Shown here: one piece after another, positions 1 through 9,427 of the stretch
Layout: each line of letters begins with the position of its first letter
How positions within the stretch are numbered: position 1 is the stretch's first letter
NCBI RefSeq assembly: GCF_947490405.1
Contig: NZ_CANLGU010000003.1
Coordinates: 248,001-312,000 of the forward strand
Source: an uncultured Algibacter sp.
GTDB taxonomy: Bacteria > Bacteroidota > Bacteroidia > Flavobacteriales > Flavobacteriaceae
Direction: 5' to 3'
DNA: 64,000 nt
The notes under the pieces: generated by a model
Seen by the model: only the letters and a program-made list of their open reading frames with translations
Database searches by the model: none
Told to the model about the DNA's origin: nothing
Made by a program: the position numbers and the translations under genes

Positions 1-93
1 TAGCAATTAAAATAACATAACGTTAAATCCATTGTTAATCTGGTTATTCGTCTACAAAACAAAAAACCACAACAAATTTGTATTATTATTGTA

Positions 94-1149
94 ATGATGT
101 TTACATTACGCTTCATATTAAAAAAGATAGGACAGATTCTATTACACGTTATATTTTGGTATGGCGTGCTCTTGTTTTATACCTACTTTTTTGGTGTGGA
201 TAGTAGCGATTATAGCTATGTTAGAAACTTTTCATTTTTTTTAATGCCCATAACCATTGCTACAACTTATGTGTTTATTTATAAAATAATACTCGATTAT
301 TTAATCCCGAAACGCTACTTTTTATTTGGTCTCTACAGCCTCTACGTGTTTATAATTTCGGCATACCTTATTGTGATCTCTGTGTTTTATGGGCTTGTTT
401 ATCTTTCAAATTTCGAGCATACAAACATGGCACCCATTAGCAAAAGCTTACTATTTGTAGCTATTAGCGTGTATTTAGTGGTTATAATTGTTAGTGCGTT
501 TAAGCTTTTAAAACTAAACTTAAAACATGCTGAAGACACCAAAAAACTGGAAACCAAAATTTTAGAAACCCAATTAAAACTAAAAGAACAAGAACTGAAT
601 TACTTAAAGATGCAGATTCATCCGCATTTTCTTTTTAATACATTAAACACCATGTATGGTTTTGCTTTAAAGAAAGCTGATGAAACACCAGAAATGATTT
701 TAAAGCTTTCAAACTTGTTAGACTATTTATTATATCAGGTTGATAAACCTTTTGTGGCGTTGCAAGATGAAATTAATCATATTGATGATTATATTGAGTT
801 GGAAAAAATGCGTTTTAATGATACGCTTCAAATTAATTTTGAAACCAAAAATATTTTAGAAGACGTAAAAATTCCTCCCATGCTCATGCTTCCATTTATT
901 GAAAACAGCTTTAAACACGGGAGTTTAAAAAACGGGACACTTCATATTAACATTAAACTGTATTGTGAAGACAAAAACATATTTTTTGACATTGATAATA
1001 CTACCAGCGATAATCTTACATCTAAAAATGGTATTGGTTTAGAAAATATAAAGAAGCGATTAAACCTATTATATAAAGATAAGCACCAACTTGATATTGA
1101 ACATACAAATGGAATATTTAAAGTCCATTTAAAACTCATGACCAATTAA
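94..1149 (+). CDS. LytS-type sensor histidine kinase (His_kinase domain, membrane)
   Basis: N-terminal TM helices; HPHFLFNTLN phosphoacceptor motif; C-terminal ATPase motif GIGLENIKKRL. Confidence 0.9.
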   Translation: MMFTLRFILKKIGQILLHVIFWYGVLLFYTYFFGVDSSDYSYVRNFSFFLMPITIATTYVFIYKIILDYLIPKRYFLFGLYSLYVFIISAYLIVISVFYGLVYLSNFEHTNMAPISKSLLFVAISVYLVVIIVSAFKLLKLNLKHAEDTKKLETKILETQLKLKEQELNYLKMQIHPHFLFNTLNTMYGFALKKADETPEMILKLSNLLDYLLYQVDKPFVALQDEINHIDDYIELEKMRFNDTLQINFETKNILEDVKIPPMLMLPFIENSFKHGSLKNGTLHINIKLYCEDKNIFFDIDNTTSDNLTSKNGIGLENIKKRLNLLYKDKHQLDIEHTNGIFKVHLKLMTN

Positions 1150-1865
1150 TGCAAGAAAGCAAAAACATATCGTGTATAATTGTGGATGATGAGGCTATTG
1201 CAAGAGACGTTATTGCAACGCATTTGGCTAAAATACCGCATATAGAAATAGTTGCTAGGTGTAATAATGCCATTGAAGCTTTTAATGTGCTAAGAACCCA
1301 CACCATCAATTTAATTTTTTTAGATATTAATATGCCCGAAATATCAGGTATATCCTTTGCTAAATCTATAAATAAGGATGTGAAAATTATTTTTACAACA
1401 GCTTATAGAGATTTTGCTGTTGAGGGTTTTGAACTGCAAGCTATAGATTATTTGATGAAACCTATTTCTTTTGAAAGGTTATTAAAAGCAGTAAATACTT
1501 ATTATGATGTTTACGCATCAATCGAAACAACCACAGCCACAAAAGTTGACCCGAATGATTTTATGTTTGTTCGAGCCGATAGACGCATGATTAAAATAGA
1601 TTTTGAATCTATAATCTACATTGAAAGTTACAGCGATTATATAAAAATTCATTTAGCCAATGAAACTATAGTGACTAGAGAAACAATAAGTGCCATTGAA
1701 GCAAAACTACCAAACAAACGTTTTTTACGAATTCATCGTTCTTATATCATTGCCTTAAAACACATTACGTCTTTTACCAACGAGGAAATAACAATTAATA
1801 ATACCGCACTTACAATAAGTAGAAGTTATAAAAAAGGCGTTTTAGAAGTACTAGAAAAATTTTAG
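1149..1865 (+). CDS. LytTR-family response regulator
   Basis: Receiver domain (IIVDDE...LIFLDINMPEISG) plus LytTR DNA-binding domain (FLRIHRSYII); start overlaps upstream stop (TAATG). Confidence 0.92.
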   Translation: MQESKNISCIIVDDEAIARDVIATHLAKIPHIEIVARCNNAIEAFNVLRTHTINLIFLDINMPEISGISFAKSINKDVKIIFTTAYRDFAVEGFELQAIDYLMKPISFERLLKAVNTYYDVYASIETTTATKVDPNDFMFVRADRRMIKIDFESIIYIESYSDYIKIHLANETIVTRETISAIEAKLPNKRFLRIHRSYIIALKHITSFTNEEITINNTALTISRSYKKGVLEVLEKF

Positions 1866-1883
1866 TGAAGATTAGTCCTTTTA

Positions 1884-1924
1884 AAATCTCTTGAAAAGCT
1901 AAAATAGATTCAAGAGATTTTTAA
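1884..1924 (+). terminator. Rho-independent terminator, convergent genes
   Basis: 12-bp perfect stem AAATCTCTTGAA / TTCAAGAGATTT followed by T-rich tract. Confidence 0.75.
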
Positions 1925-1940
1925 TACTTATATGCCTTGA

Positions 1941-4847
1941 TTAATTATACAATAAACGCTTGATAACACCAGACTTGGTTCTTAAAATATAAATACCTTT
2001 AGAGAACGCAGAAATGTCTACTTGATCTCCTGTTCCTTGTGATACCTCTACCCCTAATAAAGAGTAGACTTTCCAAGTTTTTGGAGTACTTAAATTAAAC
2101 TTACCATTTTTACTAGGTATGGAGTATACTTTAAAATCTTCAGCACTCGTAACCTCGTCAATACTTAATGCACCTACTTTATTGATGGTTACATAATCGT
2201 AAGTAGGTCCTGCTCCACCCACAGGAATTTTTAATTCTAAAACCCATTTCCCTTCGGTTAAGGTAAATACGCTTGAAGTATAATCACCATATACTGTGGC
2301 ACCGCTTCCATCTGTAATTTTTCTAATACCAGAAGTAGTAGAACCATTTGGCGCTGTAAAAAGGTTTGTTTTGGACGTTAATTGCTGATTTAAGATTGAG
2401 GCTTCAAAAGGTTTTGAGTTATTAGAGAGCGTTCTATAATTTACCAACATTTCGTAGTCTCCAGTTTCGGTAACATCTACGGTATACCTTGTGTATTCAT
2501 TACCAACAACACTAGACACTACAAAACCCGTACCTCCTGTTGTGATATCTACATCTTCACCAGCACCAGTACGATATGCTCCACCCACGTTTCCTAGTGT
2601 AGAATCTGAAAAGGCAACACCGGCGCCTCCTGTATCGTAGTCTTCAAATTGAATTATTCCAGGTATGGTACGCGTTACATTATTATAAGGTCGTGATGGA
2701 AAATCGTTACTCGTAATATTTATAACTGTTTCGGCTGTTCTATTGTCTGTATGGGTTAGTACTAATTTTAGCTCGTAATCACCTGCTGCTATATTTTCTA
2801 GAGCAGTATCGTTTTGTCCATCAAAACCCCAAGTAAACGGTGCACTAGTGATACTTCGCACTAAAACATTATTGACAAATAAATCTACACTCGCAATTTC
2901 AGAGGCACTTAGTGCTATTGATGCTTCAACTTCTATATCTTCTCCTGGTAAAACATTATCAGCATTTCCTGGTGATAAAAATACAGGAGCTTGTAACGGT
3001 ATCAGTAAATCAACATTAACCTTATCTAAATTAAGTACCCCATTTATTGCATTGATACGTAATGTATGTATGCCTTTAGTTAAAGGCACATTAAACCGTG
3101 TACTACTTTGAAAATCTAATGCACTTGCAGTTTGTGATAATGCAAAATCATTAAAAGCTACATCATTATCTATCTCTATGCCGATTATAGCATCAGCAAC
3201 TTCTGAAGCATAAATAAATTCAAAATTATAGGTGTTTGTATTTAAAACATTTACTGTGTATTCTAACCAATCACCACTTTGCATATTATTTATATAGGTA
3301 ATATCGTTATCCGTAGCAACACCAAGAGCTGTAGATGATGAAAAACTTTCGGCCTCAATAATTCCAGATATTGCTTGTGCATTCTCATTGAGATATATTC
3401 CAGAAATTTTACTTACCGATAATGGTGGTAAAATAATAGTGCCTGTACCCTGTTTTATTAATTGCAATTGATTTGAAAAATAATCTACTGGTGCTACAGG
3501 TCCTAAATTTTCAAACACCAATGCTTCATGATTAAAAGCGCCTGTATATTCAATATCATCAAACTTCAATTCGAATTCTACAGGTTTATCTGTTAAATTA
3601 ACAGCCATTATTTTTGTTTCTCCATTTTTTGTAGTTGCCCTTGCATTTACTGCCTTTACAGAACCCCTTGGCACTGTTAAATCTGTAGAAGCTGTAACTG
3701 TACCAGATAACATTATAGCATCTCTGTATACATCTTGTATAATTTCATAAGTAGATAAATAGCCTCTTTTTTGTAATGGATATATAGGTTGTCTTTGTGG
3801 AGAAACAACCACCATAGCGTTTAAAATTCTATTAAAACTAAACCAGTTGGCTCTCTCATAGATATCTTGATTTTCTGCCATATACATATAAACATCTGCT
3901 AGTCCTAAACATGCGCCAGCATGAACGTCGCTACCTGCAGAAACCCCCCATTCAGTTAACCATACTGGCTTTCCAGGTGCAAAATTATCTCTCACCCAAT
4001 TAACGTCTTCAGCTAATTCTAACTTAGCAGTTAATAATGCACTGTATGCACTATTACTTTCTCCAGGAATATCAGGATCAGCGCCTAAATACTTATGTAC
4101 AGTAATGGCATCAAAATAATTGCCATCTCCTATAATTTCATTATTATAACCAGCTTGACTTCGTCTCCAACCTAAAGGAATAGATAATTTAATATCTGGA
4201 AATTCGGCCTTTAATGCTGTTGATACCTCAGTAGCTGCGGATAAATATAAAGCTGGTGTTGCAGTTCTATTAGCACGCTGGTTTTTCCAAAAATGCTCGT
4301 TTCCTAACTCAATAGCTTTTACTTCTAAACCTAAACCAATATCCTTTTGTGCTCTAGCAACACTACTAGCACCATCATCAAAATTAACACTGTAAGTCCA
4401 CATCATGTCATAGCCTTGTCCACCAGTAACAGCTTTTCTATCTGTATTTAAAGACGCGATACCACCTATATGCCCTTTTATACTTCTAACATATACATCT
4501 AAAACATCTTGATGGCTTCCATTATCATAATCATCTTGTTGATAAGTATCATCTTGCCATTCATAAAAATTAGCCCAAACACCGTGTGGAAATCTTATAG
4601 TTACTGGGTTTACTAATTTTATAAAATCTTTTTGTAATTGCGTATTAAAACCTTCAATATTATAGCCTATAATTTTGTTATTAAAAGGCTCTGTATTGGT
4701 AGTTTCTACATTTAAGGATGCCGTTATAGTATTTGGCGTGTTAAATGGATATTGTTGAGCAAAAAGTTTTAATGAAAAACCGTTTAAGACGAGTAGTAAT
4801 AATAAAATTTGTAACTTGGATACTTTCCTAAGTGTAATTGTTGTCAT
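1941..4847 (-). CDS. Secreted clan GH-A glycosidase with two CBM6-like modules and T9SS C-terminal sorting domain
   Basis: Signal peptide; ELGNEHF acid/base and LTEWG nucleophile-like motifs; two CBM6-like segments (IIEAESF..., IIQFEDYD...); C-term KVYSLLGVEVSQG...FSKGIYILRTKSG T9SS type A. Confidence 0.8.
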   Translation of the reverse strand: MTTITLRKVSKLQILLLLLVLNGFSLKLFAQQYPFNTPNTITASLNVETTNTEPFNNKIIGYNIEGFNTQLQKDFIKLVNPVTIRFPHGVWANFYEWQDDTYQQDDYDNGSHQDVLDVYVRSIKGHIGGIASLNTDRKAVTGGQGYDMMWTYSVNFDDGASSVARAQKDIGLGLEVKAIELGNEHFWKNQRANRTATPALYLSAATEVSTALKAEFPDIKLSIPLGWRRSQAGYNNEIIGDGNYFDAITVHKYLGADPDIPGESNSAYSALLTAKLELAEDVNWVRDNFAPGKPVWLTEWGVSAGSDVHAGACLGLADVYMYMAENQDIYERANWFSFNRILNAMVVVSPQRQPIYPLQKRGYLSTYEIIQDVYRDAIMLSGTVTASTDLTVPRGSVKAVNARATTKNGETKIMAVNLTDKPVEFELKFDDIEYTGAFNHEALVFENLGPVAPVDYFSNQLQLIKQGTGTIILPPLSVSKISGIYLNENAQAISGIIEAESFSSSTALGVATDNDITYINNMQSGDWLEYTVNVLNTNTYNFEFIYASEVADAIIGIEIDNDVAFNDFALSQTASALDFQSSTRFNVPLTKGIHTLRINAINGVLNLDKVNVDLLIPLQAPVFLSPGNADNVLPGEDIEVEASIALSASEIASVDLFVNNVLVRSITSAPFTWGFDGQNDTALENIAAGDYELKLVLTHTDNRTAETVINITSNDFPSRPYNNVTRTIPGIIQFEDYDTGGAGVAFSDSTLGNVGGAYRTGAGEDVDITTGGTGFVVSSVVGNEYTRYTVDVTETGDYEMLVNYRTLSNNSKPFEASILNQQLTSKTNLFTAPNGSTTSGIRKITDGSGATVYGDYTSSVFTLTEGKWVLELKIPVGGAGPTYDYVTINKVGALSIDEVTSAEDFKVYSIPSKNGKFNLSTPKTWKVYSLLGVEVSQGTGDQVDISAFSKGIYILRTKSGVIKRLLYN

Positions 4848-5032
4848 GCTTTCTCTTTTTCAATTTTTTAAAAAGTATGCATTCAATACTAAATGCACAT
4901 TTTTCCGAAGATACTAAAGTAAAAGAGCCTTAGTGTCATGTAGTGTACTGATTTGCAATGTGAATTATACAAACTGCAGATTAAGTCGTTATGATCAATT
5001 AACGTAAGATATTAAATACTGATGTGCTACTT

Positions 5033-5734
5033 TTATCTAAAAATTTGTTTTTTTTCTTTTAGTTTACCATCAGCCCAAACTTTAATATCATCAAATTTAC
5101 CCGTATCATCAAACGAACCAAAACCTAAGTATCCAGATTTAAAATGCGTATCTGTAGCTTTCATGATAGGTGTCGTCATGTCATCAAAATAAATTTCAAT
5201 AAGCCCTTCTTCAACTTTTCTAACTACTCTAGCGGTATGCCAATCGTTTACCGCGCCCCAACTAGTACCCTTAGTTCTTTCTGAAGCTATACTTTTTCGA
5301 GGCTCATCATTAACTAAAAAAATAGAATTTGCGTGTGCATCTGCTTTTGTAGCGATGTGTGTGTAATAAAAATTGGAGGCGTTAGTAATACCAAACATTA
5401 AACATAAATCGCGATGCCCGTATTCTCTGCCGTTTTGGTTTAGTCGTATTTCATAAATAAAATCACCAAGAAGCACATTTTTAATTAAAGCTATATTAAA
5501 TGGCGACCTTACTTCTGGTTTGTAATTGCTTTTTTCAACAAGCTCTAAACAGTTGCCGTTGCTTTCTTTTGAAATGCGCCACACTTTGCTATCTGTCATT
5601 TCAAAATCATGTATCGCTTCATTAGATTCAAAATCTTGACTGTAAACTAGTTTATAATCCTCTGGGATGTTTGCTTGAGCACATAGTTTTATACTTAAAG
5701 TAAAACATACAAAAAGAGCAAAAGAAATTTTCAT
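5033..5734 (-). CDS. Secreted concanavalin A-like (DUF1080-like) domain protein
   Basis: Signal peptide; beta-rich LVYSQDFES...GYLGFGSFDDTGKFDDIKVW pattern. Confidence 0.6.
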   Translation of the reverse strand: MKISFALFVCFTLSIKLCAQANIPEDYKLVYSQDFESNEAIHDFEMTDSKVWRISKESNGNCLELVEKSNYKPEVRSPFNIALIKNVLLGDFIYEIRLNQNGREYGHRDLCLMFGITNASNFYYTHIATKADAHANSIFLVNDEPRKSIASERTKGTSWGAVNDWHTARVVRKVEEGLIEIYFDDMTTPIMKATDTHFKSGYLGFGSFDDTGKFDDIKVWADGKLKEKKQIFR

Positions 5735-5786
5735 GTAGTGAATATTTATTGATCTCTAAATTATCACTTTAAATTTTAATAAAAAA

Positions 5787-5820
5787 AATCCCTTTCCAAA
5801 TTCATGAAAAGGGATGATAA
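5787..5820 (-). terminator. Terminator of the downstream-numbered MscS-like gene
   Basis: ATCCCTTT / AAAGGGAT stem with poly-T on the minus strand. Confidence 0.6.
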
Positions 5821-5882
5821 GATGTAGAGAGCGTTTCGTTACCCAGAAAAGTAACCAACCAAATTTTAACCCTAACTTAAAG

Positions 5883-6698
5883 TTAATCCTGAATACTTAC
5901 TTGACTCTCTACAATATCTTTAATAGGTATAATGACTTTACCTGTTTTTGTTTTTATAGTTACTGAAATACTATTAATAGCTTCTACCTCACCACGGATG
6001 TCATTGAACTCAATAACTTGCCCTATTTCGTAAAGTTTTCTGGCATAAAACGTATTTAGTATTTTTTCTACCGCTTTGCGTGCTCCAAAACCAAACGCTA
6101 ATGCAAACGCTAAAAGAAATGCTGCCAGTATCATTTTAATATTACTGGTTATAATTTCAGTATTTATCTCTGCTTGATTAAGTGCCGTGATACTTATTAA
6201 AACCATTAGGATAATAAATACCAGTTGGCTTATTAATTTACCTCCAGATAAATCTATAGACTCGAATAAATTTTGCAAAGATTTTTTAACAAACGTTGCA
6301 AACAAAAGGCCTAATGTTATAATTACTAGAGCGGTAAACAGTTTTGGCAAATAGCCCATAAAACTCTTTAATCCCTCAGAAACCATTGTTAATTGTAAAA
6401 TATCTGCTACAATAGTAATTAATACGATGTATAATAACCACTTAACTGTTTTAACTAAAATATTAACCAAATTAACATTTAGGGTTTTCCCTTCTGATAA
6501 CTCTATTTCATTTAGCTTATCACCTAGTTTATTAACATTGGCTTTAGTAAGTACCTTTTTTAAAATACTTGTTATAATTTTTGTAACAATCAAGAATATA
6601 ATTATTAGAGCAAGTACACCTAAAATTTTTGGTGCAGAGGCCGCAATATCTAGCCATATTTTTTCTAATGATTCTTTTATTTGGTCTAAAAAATTCAT
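5883..6698 (-). CDS. Small-conductance mechanosensitive channel family protein
   Basis: Multiple TM helices then GFGARKAVEKILNTFYARKLYEIGQVIEFNDIRGEVEAINSISVTIKT (MscS beta-domain pattern). Confidence 0.85.
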   Translation of the reverse strand: MNFLDQIKESLEKIWLDIAASAPKILGVLALIIIFLIVTKIITSILKKVLTKANVNKLGDKLNEIELSEGKTLNVNLVNILVKTVKWLLYIVLITIVADILQLTMVSEGLKSFMGYLPKLFTALVIITLGLLFATFVKKSLQNLFESIDLSGGKLISQLVFIILMVLISITALNQAEINTEIITSNIKMILAAFLLAFALAFGFGARKAVEKILNTFYARKLYEIGQVIEFNDIRGEVEAINSISVTIKTKTGKVIIPIKDIVESQVSIQD

Positions 6699-6718
6699 AA
6701 TTATAGGGTTATTATTGG

Positions 6719-6907
6719 TTATGTATTTTTGTTATTATTATTTCTCTTACTAATTACCGTTTCTATAACATGACTAAAGTTATAAGAAAACAAAGCAGCT
6801 AAATCCATTATGAGTTTTGCCATAGCAATATCACTCATAACCTTCGACTTAAGTTCCTGAGGAACTTCTTTAAGTGGCTGGTTTATATGTTTAAATGGAT
6901 TATCCAT
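6719..6907 (-). CDS. Small hypothetical protein coupled to sigma factor
   Basis: 62-aa ORF sharing 1 bp with the preceding sigma factor stop. Confidence 0.55.
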   Translation of the reverse strand: MDNPFKHINQPLKEVPQELKSKVMSDIAMAKLIMDLAALFSYNFSHVIETVISKRNNNNKNT

Positions 6908-7482
6908 TAATTTGGGTTTTCGTTATAAACGGTTATTAATTTGTCTTTAGCGCGTTTAATTCGCATTTTCACCGCACTTTGTCCTATACCTAGAGCATCT
7001 TCTATTTCTTTAATCGTTAAGAAATCTTGGTATTTCATTAGCAAAATCATTTTCTCTTCTGGAGAAATGAGCTCTAATGCTACTTTTAATTTATCAACTT
7101 TCATGGTCAGGAGACTTTTATCGTCTTCCTCTTCTTCTGAAAGGTTTTCTATATCTTTATAATCAACCGACTGTTTCTCAAATTTCTTAGCCGTATTTCT
7201 AGTTACATAATTAACACAATGGTTATAAGTAAATGAATATAACCATGTTGAAAATTTCGATTTACCTTTAAAACTAGCTAGTTTAACAAAGAGTTTTAAA
7301 AATACATCTTGCGTTAAATCCTTAGCTTCATCTTCATCTTTCGCAAAACCATAACATTTATTATATACTAGACCCGCATACCTATCATACAAAGTCTCGA
7401 AAAGCAATGTGTCGTTTGTTTTGACGATTGCTTCTACCAGATCCTCATCAGATAGCTTATTAATATTGTTTAGGGTTTTCAA
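6907..7482 (-). CDS. RNA polymerase sigma-70 family (ECF) factor
   Basis: Region 2 (LTQDVFLKLFVKLASFKGKSKFSTWLYSFTYNHCVNY) and region 4 (LTIKEIEDALGIGQSAVKMRIKRAKDKL). Confidence 0.92.
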   Translation of the reverse strand: MKTLNNINKLSDEDLVEAIVKTNDTLLFETLYDRYAGLVYNKCYGFAKDEDEAKDLTQDVFLKLFVKLASFKGKSKFSTWLYSFTYNHCVNYVTRNTAKKFEKQSVDYKDIENLSEEEEDDKSLLTMKVDKLKVALELISPEEKMILLMKYQDFLTIKEIEDALGIGQSAVKMRIKRAKDKLITVYNENPN

Positions 7483-7727
7483 ATTTAGCTTAACGCTATT
7501 TAGTTATTAATCTTTAAGACCCAATACTTTTTAAAAGGTCACAAGTTTTGCAAAAAAATAAAAAAAACATTTATTAATGCGCAAAACATAATAATATACT
7601 TACGCACATACTACGCAAATTCTTTGTTATATTGAAACAGTAAATTTAAGGTTTAAACTTTTGTTAATGGCTTTACTAAATAGGAAACTTATAATGGATA
7701 TTCTTAAATTAGCAAAAATTTAAGTTT

Positions 7728-8510
7728 ATGAAGTCTCTATACGTTTTCCTTATTGCTACTATATTTATTTTACCAACGAATAGTCATGCTAGTGATGATT
7801 TTTGGGGACAAACGGGACATCGTGTTGTTGGAAAAATAGCTGACATCTATTTAAAAGGAAAAGCCAAAAGAGAAGTAAGACGCTTATTAAAAAGAAAATC
7901 GCTTGCTTTTGTTTCAACATTTGCTGATGAGATAAAAGCAGATAAACGCTATAATAAATTTTACACTTGGCACTACATAAATATGCCTCTTGATTCTAAT
8001 TACGAAGACTCTAAAAAAAATCCGAAAGGCGATTTAGTAACTGGAATAGCTTATTGCACAAAAATTATTAAAGACGATAAATCTACAGATGATGACAAAT
8101 CATTTTACTTGAAGTTATTAATTCATCTTATTGGCGATTTGCATCAACCTATGCATATTGGTTTGGAAGAAGATAGAGGTGGAAACGATTTTAAAGTGCA
8201 ATGGCATTATGAGGATTCCAACCTACATAGAGTTTGGGATAGTGGCATGATTGAAAAATATAATATGACTTATACTGAACTAACTGATAATGCAGATGTT
8301 TTAACCAAAGACCAAGTAAAGTCCATCCAAAAAGGATCAGTTATTGACTGGGTGAATGAAACCCATGAGTTAACAAAAAAAGTATATGCTTCTGCTGAAC
8401 CTGATGAAAATTTAAGATATCGCTACTCTTACAATAACTTTAAAACCGTTAGGAGTCAATTACAAATTGCTGGAATTCGTTTAGCGCAATATTTAAATGA
8501 TTTGTTTTAG
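7728..8510 (+). CDS. S1/P1 nuclease family protein
   Basis: Signal peptide; WGQTGHRVVG; HLIGDLHQPMH; DSNLHRVWDSGMI zinc-site motifs. Confidence 0.92.
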   Translation: MKSLYVFLIATIFILPTNSHASDDFWGQTGHRVVGKIADIYLKGKAKREVRRLLKRKSLAFVSTFADEIKADKRYNKFYTWHYINMPLDSNYEDSKKNPKGDLVTGIAYCTKIIKDDKSTDDDKSFYLKLLIHLIGDLHQPMHIGLEEDRGGNDFKVQWHYEDSNLHRVWDSGMIEKYNMTYTELTDNADVLTKDQVKSIQKGSVIDWVNETHELTKKVYASAEPDENLRYRYSYNNFKTVRSQLQIAGIRLAQYLNDLF

Positions 8511-8514
8511 TAGA

Positions 8515-9351
8515 CTAATTTGATTTATATAAATCATATTTTGCTAATTCAATTTCTACTATAGACTTCCACTTTTTTTGAGTTTCAAATTTTTCACCGA
8601 ATTGCGTTTGTATATCATAAAGACTTTGGCGCCCTTCCCATTCATTATGAATCTTATAGTAAATTTTTTCAGCCTCAGCGCCTTTTGAAGGCGTAATATT
8701 AGCATCAATAAAAGCCTTTCTTAGTTTTCTAGCATAAATTTCAGTAATATCAAAATGAATTTGCTCATGAGTTAAAACATAAGGTGTTTTTCCTTCTGGC
8801 CTAAACCAACTACTATTATTTACAAATACAGTTTTTACAAAAATCTTACCTTTTGAAAATAAATTTAAACCATTCGAGTAAAACCCAAAACCAGAGTTAG
8901 TAACAGCTAAAGCATTTGGATAATTTTCATCATCTGGAACTCCTTTAAAATCATCCCATGTTAATTTTCTATCAGATGACCATTCTATTTCTGTTTCATA
9001 ATTTTTAGCATCATCAACTTTATAAATCTTAGCCCAAAGCCTATCACAACTACTCCAACTATCAGCTGGCTTATGTTTGGTTATTTTAACTAAATTGGCT
9101 CCTGCTTTTCTAGCCAAAACTTTTAAATGTTCAAGATTTTCATAATAAGAACAATTTTCTGAGAATCCATTATCTGTAGCTTTTAGTTCTCCTATTATAT
9201 CGCCTTTTATAATTTGATCATCAACAATATCAAGTATAACCACTAATTCACTTTCTTCTAGTTCTGGTAGTTTTTTTATAACTGAACTCCGAAGTTTTGG
9301 AGAACATGAATTAAACGCTATAAAGATTAAAATTAATGCTAATCTCTTCAT
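8515..9351 (-). CDS. DUF922-like putative Zn-protease lipoprotein
   Basis: LTWDDFKG...LTHEQIHFDITEIYARKLRK; lipobox FNSCSPK. Start moved to internal ATG at 9351 (MKRLALILIFIAFNSC). Confidence 0.7.
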   Translation of the reverse strand: MKRLALILIFIAFNSCSPKLRSSVIKKLPELEESELVVILDIVDDQIIKGDIIGELKATDNGFSENCSYYENLEHLKVLARKAGANLVKITKHKPADSWSSCDRLWAKIYKVDDAKNYETEIEWSSDRKLTWDDFKGVPDDENYPNALAVTNSGFGFYSNGLNLFSKGKIFVKTVFVNNSSWFRPEGKTPYVLTHEQIHFDITEIYARKLRKAFIDANITPSKGAEAEKIYYKIHNEWEGRQSLYDIQTQFGEKFETQKKWKSIVEIELAKYDLYKSN

Positions 9352-9366
9352 AGAAATACTTTTAAA

Positions 9367-9405
9367 AACAAAAAGCAATCAATAATTGATTGCTTTTTGT
9401 TCTAA
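9367..9405 (-). terminator. Strong terminator downstream of lpd
   Basis: 16-bp perfect stem AACAAAAAGCAATCAA / TTGATTGCTTTTTGTT with 3-nt loop. Confidence 0.8.
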
Positions 9406-9427
9406 TTTTATTTTTCAATATACGATT

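Noticed and set aside
1-1865. LytS/LytTR pair as regulator of the adjacent glycosidase locus
   Set aside because: The genes are convergent with a strong terminator between them; no sequence evidence for linkage.
2848-3111. 87-aa + strand ORF
   Set aside because: Antisense to the glycosidase gene; no independent coding signal. Same reasoning for most other short antisense ORFs in the track (e.g. 9490-9831, 10140-10463, 40043-40336, 44205-44543).
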